From positions 62,001-126,000 of the forward strand of contig NW_026251403.1 of the NCBI RefSeq assembly GCF_025118155.1: DNA of 64,000 nt, given 5' to 3'. Of the stretch, positions 46,966 through 59,075 are shown piece by piece; positions within the stretch are counted from its first letter, which is position 1, and the number at the start of each line of letters is the position of its first letter. The position numbers and the translations under genes are program-made. The stretch is from Cokeromyces recurvatus (taxonomy: Eukaryota; Mucoromycota; Mucoromycetes; Mucorales; Mucoraceae). The notes below the pieces were generated by a model. The model had not been told where the DNA came from and ran no database searches. It was given only the letters and a program-made list of their open reading frames with translations.

Positions 46966-47162
46966 CTTTTTTTTTTATTTAATAATAATTATTTTATTAA
47001 CATGGTGGTATATAAATCTGTATTTCTATCTATCTATCTTCGAGCAGCATAGTTTTTAATTTGCTCTGTTCGACTAAGGCGTCTATAAATAAAGCCATTA
47101 ATAACTTTGTTCTTTCTCTTTCTCTTTCTCTTTCTTTTCCTTTTCTCTTTCCCCTTTTTTTT

Positions 47163-48540
47163 TTACCTCTTTTTTCCTTTAATAGCGTCAGGTGGAGCTA
47201 AATAACCATTGAGAGTCGTGGTCGCTGAAGGAGAGTTGCTATCCTCTTCTATTTCTGTTATTTCATCATCTGAACGTACATCCGTAATACCAGTTGTTGT
47301 AAATAGTTTAATAACCACTTTAAATATCATCAGTGTCCAAAATATGATAAGAGTATATAATCCCAACATGAGGCCTAAAATGATATATTTAGTGAAATGA
47401 GGGAACCAATTCCCATTCAAAGGATCCAATTTGAATTCGGGTACATAAAGTTCAGGTTCTGTAAAAGTTGACCAAATGATACATCCATAATAATAAACAC
47501 GAGTATACATCCAAGAAAAGACCATTAAAATAAACGTCAAATCACAAATAAACCCATATTGAAGATAATGTAATGTCTTTGCAAGCTGTATATGTATATG
47601 TAGAATATATATATATATAAAACAAGTAAATAACTATAACCTCTCTATCTATCTATCTCTATCTATCTATCTCCCTTCTTCTTCCCTTGGGTCTAGTAAA
47701 TACTTACACAAAGTAAAACATCAGGTAAATCCATACTAACAAATACAGCTAATCCAACTCGAGTAAAGTTACAGGCATAACTTAATCCAACAAGTAATAA
47801 AGTATTAATATGATGTATCATGTATTCCACATAGTCCTTTCGGGGTGCTTCAATTTGAAGAACAAAAGGTTGTTGAATCCAAAAAGCGAATTGAAGTAAA
47901 TAATAATATTTCAAATGCCTTTCAAGTTCCCAAACTGGATAATGTCTCCAAAAATAAGAAGTGTCATTCCATGTAGGTGAATTATAAAACAAGATCTATT
48001 GTATCAAAGAAAAAAAAAACGAATAAAATGAATACAGATATATATATATCTACAATCTATGTCCCCCCCCTTTTCCCAGCTTCTATCAATTATTCTTATC
48101 TATTTACAAGACCACTCGTGAAACTGATTGTATAATAAATAACTAACCAGCTTTGTTCTGCAAATCGAAGCTTTTTACTTTTAGGGATTTTCATAAAAAC
48201 TGAGAATGGTTTCAGAACGAATTCCATTGTTGCAGCACGTAAAAAAGTAAAGACGCAGAAATAGAAAAATAAAAATGTAAAATCCCAAATACTCTTCCTG
48301 TAAAGTCCATTTGGAAGTTGACCTGATATAAAAATAAATCTATCACATATCTCGACATGAAGGAAATGACCAAGGATAACAGGAATTACAAACTTCATTG
48401 GCAAGTCTAATTAAATTTATTATATTAAAAAAAAAAAAATTATTCATACATATCACCATTTTACCAATCTGATGCCTATTAAAGAACTTTGCTAATTTCC
48501 CTCTTCTTGGATCTGATTTTAATAAAAGCCTATTTGTCAT
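47163..48540 (-). CDS. LAG1: Ceramide synthase (Lag1 / TLC family)
   Basis: Five exons: 48540-48465, 48406-48108, 47995-47708, 47585-47163, with the start placed at MTNRLLLKSDPRRGK (four coding exons if this start is right), giving 361 aa. A further 5' exon encoding a transmembrane segment (MLFGLSIVFFMTGLSSF, at 48743) is possible. The Lag1p motif is clear: YMIHHINTLLLVGLSYACNF with the His pair, TRVGLAVFVSMDLPDVLL, and AKTLHYLQYGFICDL. Several membrane helices and an acidic C-terminus ending KGKKR (possible ER-retention type) fit a sphingosine N-acyltransferase of the ER. The exon count in the first sentence is four unless the upstream one is used. Confidence 0.9.
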
Positions 48541-50415
48541 TCTTGAGTAATAACAAAAGATATAAATATATATGTTTGTATGTATAATAAATATAAAATG
48601 GAAAGGAAAGGAAAAAAAAAAAAAAAAAAAAAAAAAGATAAAAGAAAAACCTTTTTTTTTCGCATGTGTAACAAAATCAAACCAATTATTAGAAATGAAG
48701 ATAGACCTGTCATAAAAAAAACAATTGAAAGTCCGAATAGCATTCATGGGTAAAACACAAAAGTTGTTTATATGAATATATGCAACAATGCTCGTGTTAC
48801 TTGTATGATTGTTTGAATAAGAAATACAGTCCTCATCCCAACAACAAACAAAAAAAAAGGGAGGGTAAGAAAATGGAGCATTTTACCTTTGACTTTCAAA
48901 GAAATTATATATTTGCTTTTAATAATAAAAGACCTTTGTTTATTGTAATTGTAATATGATGGTTTTTTATTGTTTCATTATGTAATTTAACTGTATATTT
49001 CCATAATAAGAAAGAAGAGATAGTTGCTATATAGAAAAAAAAGCTTAAACATTACTATTGTAAGTTTCTACTACCTTCTTCCATAAGCTTTACAGTTTTT
49101 ATTATCTAATTTACTACTACGGCATTTAAAATCATCTATTTTTTTTTTTCTTTTTACTTTCAAATTTTTGGTTATTGAAGATCTGACGGCATTTAAAAAA
49201 TAAACATATTTAATTATATGAAGTCTTTTGGATTTTCAAATATAATTTACACTCCGCAAATTTAAAAGTTTTATATCTCATATTCACACATTGAACAATT
49301 ACCACAATTATTAAAAATGTTATTTTCACTATTTTTTTTTTTTATTCTTTTATGAATTTCACTAAAATGATAAAGCAAAAAGGACGACTGTTTGTAATTT
49401 TTTTTTGTAATAATAAAAATACATATTTTAGAGATATGAATATATTCCTGAAAGTTAGTAGTGATGTGCCTTTCTACTTATTATCTATACATACAATTTC
49501 CCTAAAAGAATAATATCTACTACTATACAATGATTTGGTATTACTTGATGAGTAGAAACTTGTTGTTGTTAGAAAATGTGTACTAACAATGGCTCTCTTT
49601 CGTCAGATTAGAGGTGTTCATTAAATAGAACCACTCATTAGAATGAGCTACTTGGCAAACTTAATTTATAAAGTGATAGTAGCCTGTTACTTGTCAAGTC
49701 ATGTATGCATATATTATGTCTGTTAAAAGACTAGTGTTTTATGTTTAAATGTCGTCGTCGTCGTCAAGCAGCTGTCTACAGAAGAAGAATAAGACTTTTT
49801 TTTTCTGTTTCATAAATAAAAAAAAAAAAAATGAGAAAGCTTATTAAAATAGCAAATAATTATTATTTGTCTCTCTTCTCTTCCTTTCTCTCTCCATTTC
49901 CCTCCACCAAAAGAATAATAATAGACTACTACTGTTTTTATCATATCATTCAAGTGGTAAACTATTTTACTGTTCAACACTATATATATAAAAAAAAGAC
50001 TTTCAGATATAAGGGAAAAATAAGTCATATAATAGACACTATTTTATTTTATTTTTTCTAAATCAAGTAATAGCATCTGCAACCAAAACCGTTCAAACAT
50101 CATATTATATATATGTATATATATATATATTCCCAATATCACTGATAATTATATAATCAGAGGTGTAATGATACAAGACAATTAAAAGACCTTATTAGTA
50201 TTATTATAGATCAACTATTCGTATAATAGCGTATGTCTATACTATTATTATTATGTAACAAAACAAAACGATCCCCCCTTTTTTTTTTTTTCATCGTATG
50301 ATACATCCAACTATTCCGGTTATTATTTTGCAGTCCATTCCCCCAACGGCCAATCAAATTATACCGTCAACTTTCATTTTGGGTCTAGGCTTTTTTTTTT
50401 TTTGACAATGTAGAA

Positions 50416-50457
<42 letters not shown>

Positions 50458-51053
50458 TCATCATCATTCAATTATGCCGCTTTCATGTTACACATTTGTT
50501 AGACATGAACACAATATCATGAATTTTGACAGATTTCATTTTCTCTATCTCTCCTTTTTTTTTTCTCTAAAAAAATAAACCGAAATAAATAGAGTAAAGA
50601 ATTATGAAACCAGCATTTAATTGATTTAAAAAAAAAAATCAATTAAAACTTAGAAAGAAGGGGGGGAGAGAGAGGGAAAGATGAGATATTATATTTCAAA
50701 GCTAAAATAAATACTTTTGGAATTGTAAGTAAATGAATAAAATAAAGACTTTTTTTTTTCCTTTTTATTTTTATTTTTATCTTTTTTTTTTTTTTTTTTT
50801 TGCACCCTTTCTTTCCATTTTATTTAAAACTTGCATTGTGTCTTTTTTATAAAGAAGTACTTGTTAATTAAATATCCGATTTGCTTCAGTCCCCAAAAAC
50901 AGTGGCTTTAGACTGGACTTTAAAAAAAAAAAAAGAAGAAACCTGTTTTAAATACTTTAATTATATGAAATAAAATCAATTTTTATATTCCCTTTTTTTT
51001 ATTATTATTATTCTTATTATTTCTAACTTTATTACAGATTAAAGAAAGTCATT
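48541..51053. other. 2.5-kb intergenic region, no gene recognised
   Basis: Upstream regions of ceramide synthase and the AGC kinase. It contains A-runs (48615-48635, 50419-50455) and T-runs (50783-50801). A GGCCAATCA (CCAAT-box-like) lies at about 50348 and TA repeats at 50108-50130. The left 200 bp may contain a first exon of the ceramide synthase. No other coding sign. Confidence 0.5.
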
Positions 51054-53080
51054 ATGGCTGATTTTACAGATTCTCTTATTAAAAATATAGGTGCACATTC
51101 ATCTAAACCTATGATGGCATCGATGAATATGGGACAATTAGGAGAAAAGCTTCGTCAAGCACGTACATCAACAATTGCTTCTTTATCTCAAGCTTTATCT
51201 AAAAAGTCTTCCTCTTCTGCTGCTGCTGCTACTAATACTACTACTACTACTACCACTACTAATACTACTACTACTATTACTAATGTACCTCTTCCTGCTA
51301 CTGAAAAAGCAACAGGCCAGCTTGAAATTAATATTGTTGAAGCTCGTAACTTGACAATTACGGATGCTCGCAAGTCAGATACCTATTGTATAGTTCATTA
51401 TGAAGGGAATGTAACTTCAACTCTTGATCAAAGTGAGGATGGCATTTTACCAAATACACCTTTAATTTTTAATGATGATGTAGAAAGTGGGGCCTTTAAA
51501 GCATTTGAAATTATGATGAAGGCAAGCTCTCCAAAATGGATGCATCGTGTTAACTTGTAAAGGATAAATATATATATATATATATATATATATTTTATGA
51601 AATTGTAACTAAATAGATGTTGTTGTTCTTTTTTTTTATAGTGATGTTAGCGGCGGTGATAAGGAAATTCAAGTCTTTGTATATGATCGTGGTAATAAAT
51701 TGCCTAATGGTGAAGATCGTTTCTTGGGTATGTCTAGTATTAAACCCAACTTGAAGAACAAGAAGACAGTTGAATTGATTTTCCCTCTTTGCGCTCGTCC
51801 TGATGATGACCAAGAAGTGACAGGCGATGTTCGTCTTCAAGTCACATACACAAACAATGCAAAGGTAAGAAGAAAGAGAGAGGGAGGGAGGGGGTGAGGG
51901 AAAGAGAGAGAAGGTAAAGGGCTTTAAATTGATTTTTTTTTTTTGTTAGGTCTACCTTAAACCCGAAGATTTTCGTATTGTTCGTATGATTGGACAAGGC
52001 TCATTAGGGAAGGTATATGAAGTAGTGAAGCGAGATTCTGGTTGTACATATGCTATGAAGGTCTTATCCAAGCGTCTTTTGTTAGCAGAGGATGAAGTGG
52101 ATACAGCCTTCAATGAACGTAATGTTCTCGTCCAATCTCTTTCTAATCCATTTATTGCCAACCTTAAATATAGTTTCCAAACAACACATCATCTTTTCCT
52201 TATTATGGATTATTTCCGTGGTGGAGAATTATTTGACTTTTTAGAACGTGAAGGTTGTTTAAGTGAAAAGCGATGCCATTTCTTTGCAGCTGAAATTGTA
52301 TGTGCCCTTGAACATATTCATGCTAATCATATCGTGTATCGCAATTTGAAACCTGAAAGCATCTTGTTAGATGCTCATGGTCATCTTGCCTTGACTGATT
52401 TTGGACTCTGTAAGATATTGAAGACGAGAACAGATTTAGTGCAAGAAGATGATAGCAGTAATAGTAGTAGTGTACTCAGTAAGATGACACCAGAATATGT
52501 ATCACCTGAAATAATAATGAAGAAACCCTATGGTATGGCTGCTGATTGGTGGAGTTTAGGTATCTTGATGTTTGAACTCTTAACAGGATCCCCTCCTTTC
52601 CATTCCATGGATTCAAATGAACTTCATCAACAAATCCTTGAGGCACCCGTCAAGTTCCCCTCTGGTGGTTGTATCTCTGAAGAAGCCAAGGACTTTGTTT
52701 ATCGATTACTTGAACGTGACCCAAAAAAACGTTTAGGTTCACAAGGAGATGCTGCAGAGGTGAAGGCACATCCTTTCTTTAAGGATGTCCGTTGGGATCT
52801 GGTTTACGAAAAACAGATGCAACTTCCTTTTACTCCTGAAGTAGAAGAACAATTAAATGAAGAGGCTATTGCAACTGCCTCTGCTATTGGTATTCCAATG
52901 ACTAAAATGGAATCCAACTCATCATCGTCCTCTACAAACTTGCCTATTGCGGATCAATCCAAATTTAAAGGATTTAGTTATGTTCGTGAAGAAACGAATC
53001 TAGTTAAATTAGGAACTCATCGTCTTGGTATTCATCCTGAAGATGAAGATCCTGAAATTGATTTCTGGTTTAGACAGTAA
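51054..53080 (+). CDS. C2-AGC kinase of Ypk1/Gad8 type with degenerate catalytic loop (predicted pseudokinase)
   Basis: Three exons, 51054-51556, 51642-51864 and 51950-53080, giving 618 aa. A poly-Thr/Ala linker is followed by a C2-like domain (GQLEINIVEARNLTITDARK), as in fungal Ypk/Gad8 kinases. Kinase domain from about residue 250: GQGSLGKVYEV, Lys279 in YAMKVL, Glu in FNERNVL, DFG present. However, the loop reads IVYRNLKPESILLD, so the catalytic Asp is Asn374 and the Mg-binding Asn is Ser379. The activation segment SKMTPEYVSPE lacks the usual TFCGTPEY. The C-tail keeps a hydrophobic motif FKGFSYV. Known family role: TORC2 effector controlling membrane lipids. Here a scaffolding or competing role is inferred. 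Confidence 0.88.
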
Positions 53081-53589
53081 TAACACCCACCCTTCACTCA
53101 CCCATACATACACACACACACACACATAAGACAAGCATAGAATTAATCCCAATCTTTTTTTTTCTTCTTCTTTTTTGTTGTAAATAATAATTTCTTTTGT
53201 TATTAGAAAAAAAAAAGAATAAAGAGTTATTATTCATAGATACCAAACTATGCATAATTGGGCATTTACTAGTCAATTATTATTTGTGGGGGGGGGTGGG
53301 AAGGAGTTCCCTCTATCTTATAGTAATCTATTTAAAAAATAAATATATAAATATTCATCTGCCTTTCAATGAAATGATTGAATTAGCGTATATAGTATGT
53401 GTATACCTTGTTGTAGTTTTGATTAAAGCGTTCTATTGACTATGGTTCCCCACCATGTATTCTCTAACAAGCGTAAATCCATCCTTAATTTCGTGGCAAT
53501 TCGATATATATATACATCCTCTATTGTTAGTAGAAGGTATAGCAATGTTGCTGGTTGCTGCTAAAATATTCAAAAATAGTAGTAGTAGT

Positions 53590-53646
<57 letters not shown>

Positions 53647-54119
53647 AGGGGAAAAAATGTCTTGTTTAACACAATAGGATAGCTCCATTGTAATCTGAAT
53701 TTAATTATCCAAAGACTTTGTTTCCAGAAATACCAGTTAAAAAAAAAAAGAAACAAGTGTCAATCTTAAATGATGATTATTTATTAAAGGTAAATCATTT
53801 AATTGATGCAGCAGCAGCGGCAGGACTTTTATTATAACGGAGTTTTCAATGATCAACAAATCATTCCTCCCTTCCATATAAATCAAATTCGATAAAAGAT
53901 GTTGTTAACACATTCATATTGTATTATTTTCTTTTAATTAACCTTTGAAAAAGGAGTGAAATATAGACGTGTAGCTTCATACACAAATGAAAGGTAAAGC
54001 CTTTGGTAAAGGTTCGCATTATTAGTTTGAGCAGAAACAAAAGGAAAGAAAAAGCATGAGCTGGCATAAATTATAGCACATTAAGATTATGTAAAAAGAA
54101 GCAAAATATCTTTGCCACG

Positions 54120-54152
<33 letters not shown>

Positions 54153-54369
54153 TGCCATGAAATAGTAGTAGTAAAATTTAAATTTTGCATGGGTTATTGA
54201 AGAAAAGATACAGTTTACATACTACAATGAAATAATACTGTTTTTATTATTATCATCATTTCTTCTCCGCTCATTAAATCTATTATTGTCTCTTCTTTTA
54301 TTTTGTTTTCTTTTTCTTTTTCTCTCTCTTTTTCTTTTCTTTTTTTTTTTTTTTTTAATTAAATATCGA
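53081..54369. other. Intergenic region with (TAG)n microsatellite
   Basis: No gene recognised. A (TAG)n tract spans about 53577-53646. A-run at 54120-54148, G-run at 53287-53296, and a T-run 54340-54356 directly upstream of the stress-protein start. Confidence 0.6.
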
Positions 54370-55885
54370 ATGAATAAAGAAGTAACAAATAAAGATATAC
54401 CAGTAGTTACTTTAAATAATCAACCAATTAATAATTTGATCCCATTAACGACAGAAGAGCCCATTCGTAGAAAATGGTTAAGATCAGAATTAGAAGATAT
54501 TAATAAAGACGAGAATAATGAAGGTTACGAAGATGAATCATCCTCATCAGAATCCTCATCAGAGGACAGTGATGAAGAGGATTCAATGATAGGTCAAAAC
54601 AAAATTAAAAATATCAACGCAGAAAAAAAGAAGAGGAGGAGGAATCAAATAAGAAAAACGAAGAAGAAGAAGAAATGAAGAGAAAGAATGATGATAGTTC
54701 TCAACCAAAAGATATTATGGCTTATTTACAACGAGAATTGATGGAATATCAAGAACGGCAAGAAGGTGAATCAGCTGCTTATGAACAACGAGTAGCTGAA
54801 GCTGAAACAGAAGAAGATATATTAGAAGCAGATCCTGAACTATTACGTAGAACAGAAAGTAATCGATATATCCCTTATGATGAAGCAAGTATGTCACAGC
54901 CCAAGGATACAAGTAGCAATATCCATAGTCTCTCAAACGATCCTATACAACAAGAACTACTTGTCTTTGCAGATAATCCTGCTGTAATCGAAGATACCAA
55001 TAAATTATCTGTCATTCATTATTATGGTGCGGGTAAAAATGGTATCCTGCCCATGAAATATCGTATAAAACGTAAAACTAAATCCTATTTGGTGGCATGT
55101 GATTTTAGTAAAGAAAGTATCTATGCTATTGAATGGACAATGGGAACTATGATGCGAGATGGTGATGAACTTCATATTGCCACTATTTCGAATAGAGAAG
55201 ACAATCCAGATATAGTAAAGGCAACAGGATTAGATCCAAAAGGAGAGGTAAATATATATGACGAGTTTTATTATCAATGTAAATGTATTCATATATATAT
55301 TTTCTTTAATAATAGCTACATGCAACATCCAATGCTTTAATCAAGGAAGCAAAAAAGTTGATGGGACAAATGATGTTATTTAATGTTAAACTAGTCACAC
55401 ATGTCTTGATTGGACATGTGAAGGATTGTTTAAAATCTTTAGTAAGTAGTGAAGTGAATGGGATTTTTTTTTTTTTCAAGAGAAGGGAGAGGGGAACAAG
55501 TATTTAATGATTTTCATTTAGACAAGAGAACATGAATTTACAATGTTAATTTGTGGTAGTCGAGGTAGAAGTTCAATGAGAAAGTAAGTTAAAATAATAA
55601 CAATAATAATATGATGATGATAATAATAATAACAAAATATGATAGGCTATTGATGGGATCTGTGTCAACTTATCTTGTACACAAGTCACCTGTTCCAGTA
55701 GCAGTTATTCGTAGACAAAAGAAAAAGAAGAAGACTAATAAAAATCAACCCTTAGAAGCTCATGCATTAAGTGAAAGTAAGTAAATAAAATAGATGAATC
55801 AAGTAATCAAACATTTTAATTTAAATTACTTTAATCAGGCGTAAAAACAGGTCAATTAGTCGTAGATGAATTAAGTAACAAATAA
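54370..55885 (+). CDS. Universal stress protein (USP) domain protein
   Basis: Five exons: 54370-55247, 55316-55441, 55522-55583, 55646-55776 and 55839-55885. The N-terminal half is acidic and Ser/Glu-rich. The USP fold is C-terminal: KSYLVACDFSKESIYAIEW, DELHIATISN, KLVTHVLIGHVKDCL and MLICGSRGRSSMRKLLMGSV, followed by YLVHKSPVPVAVIRR. GSRGRSSMRK..GSVS resembles the ATP-binding G-x2-G-x9-G-S/T signature. The first exon is broken by -1: the run 54623-54629 has seven A where eight give AEKKEEEEESNKKNEEEEEM and join to MKRKNDD. As written, the upstream frame ends at 54678 and a new frame starts at 54675. Confidence 0.8.
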
Positions 55886-56334
55886 ATAAATAAAATTACG
55901 CATATTACCTTTGTGGCCCTATCTCTATTTTTTTTGTCATAGCAACCTATTTATGATTACCATATTTGGAAAAGAAGTGTAAGGCGTAACTATAATAGCA
56001 TATTTCTATAAAAAGAAAAAAAAAACTGTAAACTATACTTGTTGTAATTGCTTTGGCAAGAAAAGGTTATATGTATTTATATCAGATTATGATAATCACA
56101 ACATGTAGTATATAAAACAAGTTTTTCAAACTTTTGTAATTTTATTAGTAGCCAAAACTGATAAAGAAGTTAGTTTATATATTAAAATAAAATTATTTTT
56201 TTTTAATATAAAAAAGAAAAAGACCAACAGTTAGCGTGCAAACTAATTTTACAACAAGTAAGTTCATCATTATCTTTTAACCTAAAATATGTAAACTTTT
56301 ATAATACAGTCCGGCTGGTGAATATTGTCGGTTA

Positions 56335-56374
<40 letters not shown>

Positions 56375-56489
56375 AAATTCTACAAACAACTTTTTAACCA
56401 GTAAAGACCTTATCAAAATAGCGTAACAGGTCAAAAATCTTATCGTCTCTCCACAATTCTCAATATTAGGTTCCAAAATTTCTTCCGAT
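55886..56489. other. Intergenic region
   Basis: AT-rich, A-run at 56337-56371; ends where the transposase remnant becomes recognisable. No gene seen. Confidence 0.5.
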
Positions 56490-56988
56490 TTTTCTAATTT
56501 GAAAGGTGATGAATTTCGCTCCTGGACATTAGCATACTCGTCAATACTGTTAAAAAGGAAGAATAGTAGGTGTGCAAATGGTTAACTGGCTACGATTTGT
56601 TGAAATAAATCAAATATTCTCCTCGCTTTCTATAACTTTTGATGAAATCAATGGTGCCCTTGATCTGCTCGTAGAATTTGTAAAGTTCAATGTAAAATGA
56701 TATGGTGCTGATTTTATTACTTCCAATATGCATCTGCATTTACATTTGTGTCCAACAATTCGTGACTTTGGCCGTATATATTCAACCTGGTTATACAGCT
56801 TTGAAAAAGCTAATAGAGATATCAAAGAAATAGCAACAAACTTCAAAGAAGATCTAGAATTTACCTACATGGAGAAATACCTTCAGCAAGTTCACATGCC
56901 TGACTATTTTAATTTGATGCCTGCTGAAATCAAGCACAACTCAGTAATACGCGTCAAATTGGATCGTGATTTCTCCGAAAATGAGTGA
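56490..56988 (+). pseudogene. CMC/EnSpm (Tnp2-like) transposase remnant
   Basis: Plus-strand pieces in order: LKGDEFRSWTLAYSSILL, WLRFVEINQIF, IN..LDLLVEFVKFNVK, a TGA stop, YGADFITSNMHLHLHLCPTI, and RDFGRIYSTWLYSFEKANRD. This order (W-x2-FV, NMHLHxHL, I-x-DFG-x-IY-x2-WLYSFE) is that of the C-terminal region of CACTA/CMC transposases. The final open frame 56728-56988 has no stop. The remnant is broken by a TGA at about 56698 and a frame change near 56560. No element ends found. Confidence 0.65.
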
Positions 56989-57391
56989 AATGAATAAATG
57001 AAAAACGTGATAAATCAGAAAATAGAATCTAAACAAGTTGTGATACCTTAAAGAATAATGGAAATAGAACAATATTCTTTCTTTTTCTGATGTGAAAAAA
57101 AAAAGAAAAGGGATGATTTTTTTTTTTACCTTCCACAAATGAATAAATTTAAATTATCTCTTTGTGATATCTACTTGATAAATATAAGCTTCATATAATA
57201 AATAAAAAGGTTTATTAGACAACAATAACTGCTAAAACTTTGTTACACTAGCTTTTTTTTTTAATTTGTGTGTGTGTGTGTGTGTTTATCGTATTTTAAC
57301 AAAAAAAAAAGGCGAGACTTCTTCTTTATATCTGTTATTTCGATTTCTCTTTCTTCCTTCCTTTATATATTATTATTTATTTTACAGCTAA
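56989..57391. other. Spacer upstream of methyltransferase gene
   Basis: AT-rich with a (TG)n tract (57268-57285) and pyrimidine-rich DNA ending TTTTACAG just before the next start codon, which may be a 5'UTR intron acceptor. Confidence 0.5.
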
Positions 57392-58855
57392 ATGGGTACT
57401 AAATTATCAACATTATCAAAAAAATCAAGACATAGTATGGCAAGCTCAAATAGTAATTTGTCTACAACTACTAAAAAATCATTTAAACATAACGACGAAA
57501 TTCATAAACAGCCTTTACCTAATTCAAAGCATAGTCATGATAATGAAAGTTGTTTATCAGAATCAAGTATAAATACAGCTGGAAGATCATTTCATCATGT
57601 ATCTAATTCTGCATATTGGCTGCCAAATGATAATGAAGAAATGGATAGACTAGTTGGTGTAAGAAGAATAATTTAACGTATCGTCCTTTAATATACTAAA
57701 TTATCGAATTTAAATAGCAACATTTTGCAATAAAGTCATTATTTGGCGGGTAAATTATATTTAGTGTGTAATAATGGATATAGATAAATAGAGATAGATA
57801 GATAGATGCTAATTTATTATAATATGAACAGTAATATCATGAATTGCATATCAGAATCAATTGAGATAGAATATAAGAACAATATAGTATTAGATTTAGG
57901 CTGTGGACCTGGTACTTGGTTAATGGTAAGTCATTTTTTCTCTCTTTTCTTATATGTATAATTATCTCAAAAAAAAAAAATAATAATAATCTGAACTCTA
58001 TATACATGCATATACAAATGTATTTTATATATATGTTTATACGCTCTTAGGATGTTGCAACAGAATATCCAACAAGTCAATTTATTGGAGTAGATATGTG
58101 CGACATATTTCCAAGTAACATTAGACCTCCTAACGTGAGTTTCCAAACTGGTAATGCCCTAGAACGGTTACCATTTCCAGATAATACGTTTGACCTTGTC
58201 AACGTAAGATTATTTATTCTTGCGCTTATGAAATATGAATGGTCAACTGTGATTAAAGAGATATATAGAGTATTAAAACCAGGAGGCTTTGTACAAATGA
58301 TTGAATGTGGTATGCTTGTAAAGTCCTTATCTCATTCATATATTATATTACTCTAACTATCAAGTTCTTCATACATAGGAAAGAGGGAATGAATTTGTAA
58401 AATATTGTAGTAGAATCTGTAAAGTAGAATAATAATAATGATAATAGCAATAGAGAGTACAGTTATTTATTATAAATATAGTTGAAGATGTTATAGATAA
58501 TCGTGGACAAGATCCTTATATTATGTACAAGTTGGAATCATTACTAGAAAGTAATCATTTTTATATTTATCATTTCGAAAGGAAAGATATATATTTAGGT
58601 ATGTCATATATCATCCCTACTTATAAATAACTTACTGTTATTTAAATAACTTGTGTAAAAGGTAAACCCGATCCACTTAGTAGAGAATTTCTTTGGGACG
58701 TATGCAATATATTTAAAGCAGCTCAAATGGCAATACAAACGCCTTTAGGATATACTCAAAATAACTATCATCAATTCCTAGATATTCTTTACAAAGAATT
58801 ACAAAAACAGCCTGATGCTACATGGTCCTTTTCAGTGTGTGTCGGTCAAAAATAA
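57392..58855 (+). CDS. SAM-dependent methyltransferase
   Basis: Six exons: 57392-57658, 57715-57746, 57832-57925, 58051-58309, 58482-58598 and 58662-58855, giving 320 aa. A Ser/Lys-rich N-terminus starts MGTKLSTLSKK, a possible myristoylation site. The Rossmann methyltransferase core has motif I VLDLGCGPGTWL, GVDMCD, GNALERLPFPDNTFDLVNVR and EIYRVLKPGGFVQMIECG. It is close to class I methyltransferases of the UbiE/Methyltransf_25 kind. The substrate is unknown. This type is common in zygomycete fungi, often in several copies with the same AYWLPNDNEEMDRL-like lead-in. Confident as a methyltransferase only. Confidence 0.85.
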
Positions 58856-59075
58856 TTAATTTGAAACATAGAGTGTGAAAAAAAAAGTATATGATGTGTG
58901 TGCGTGTATGTGTGTGGGGTAGCTGAAGTTTAAAGTGATTTTTTTTTTCAACTACTACTAAAAAAAGTGATAATAATATCCACATAAAATAATACATCTT
59001 TATTATTACACATAATCTCTCTCTCTCTTTTTTTTTTTTGTATATTTATATTTTTTTTTTCTGTTCTTCTTTAAC

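Noticed and set aside
53577..53646. (TAG)n tract as a telomere-like or CRISPR-like repeat
   Set aside because: Perfect trinucleotide microsatellite; no spacer structure and not a telomere motif.
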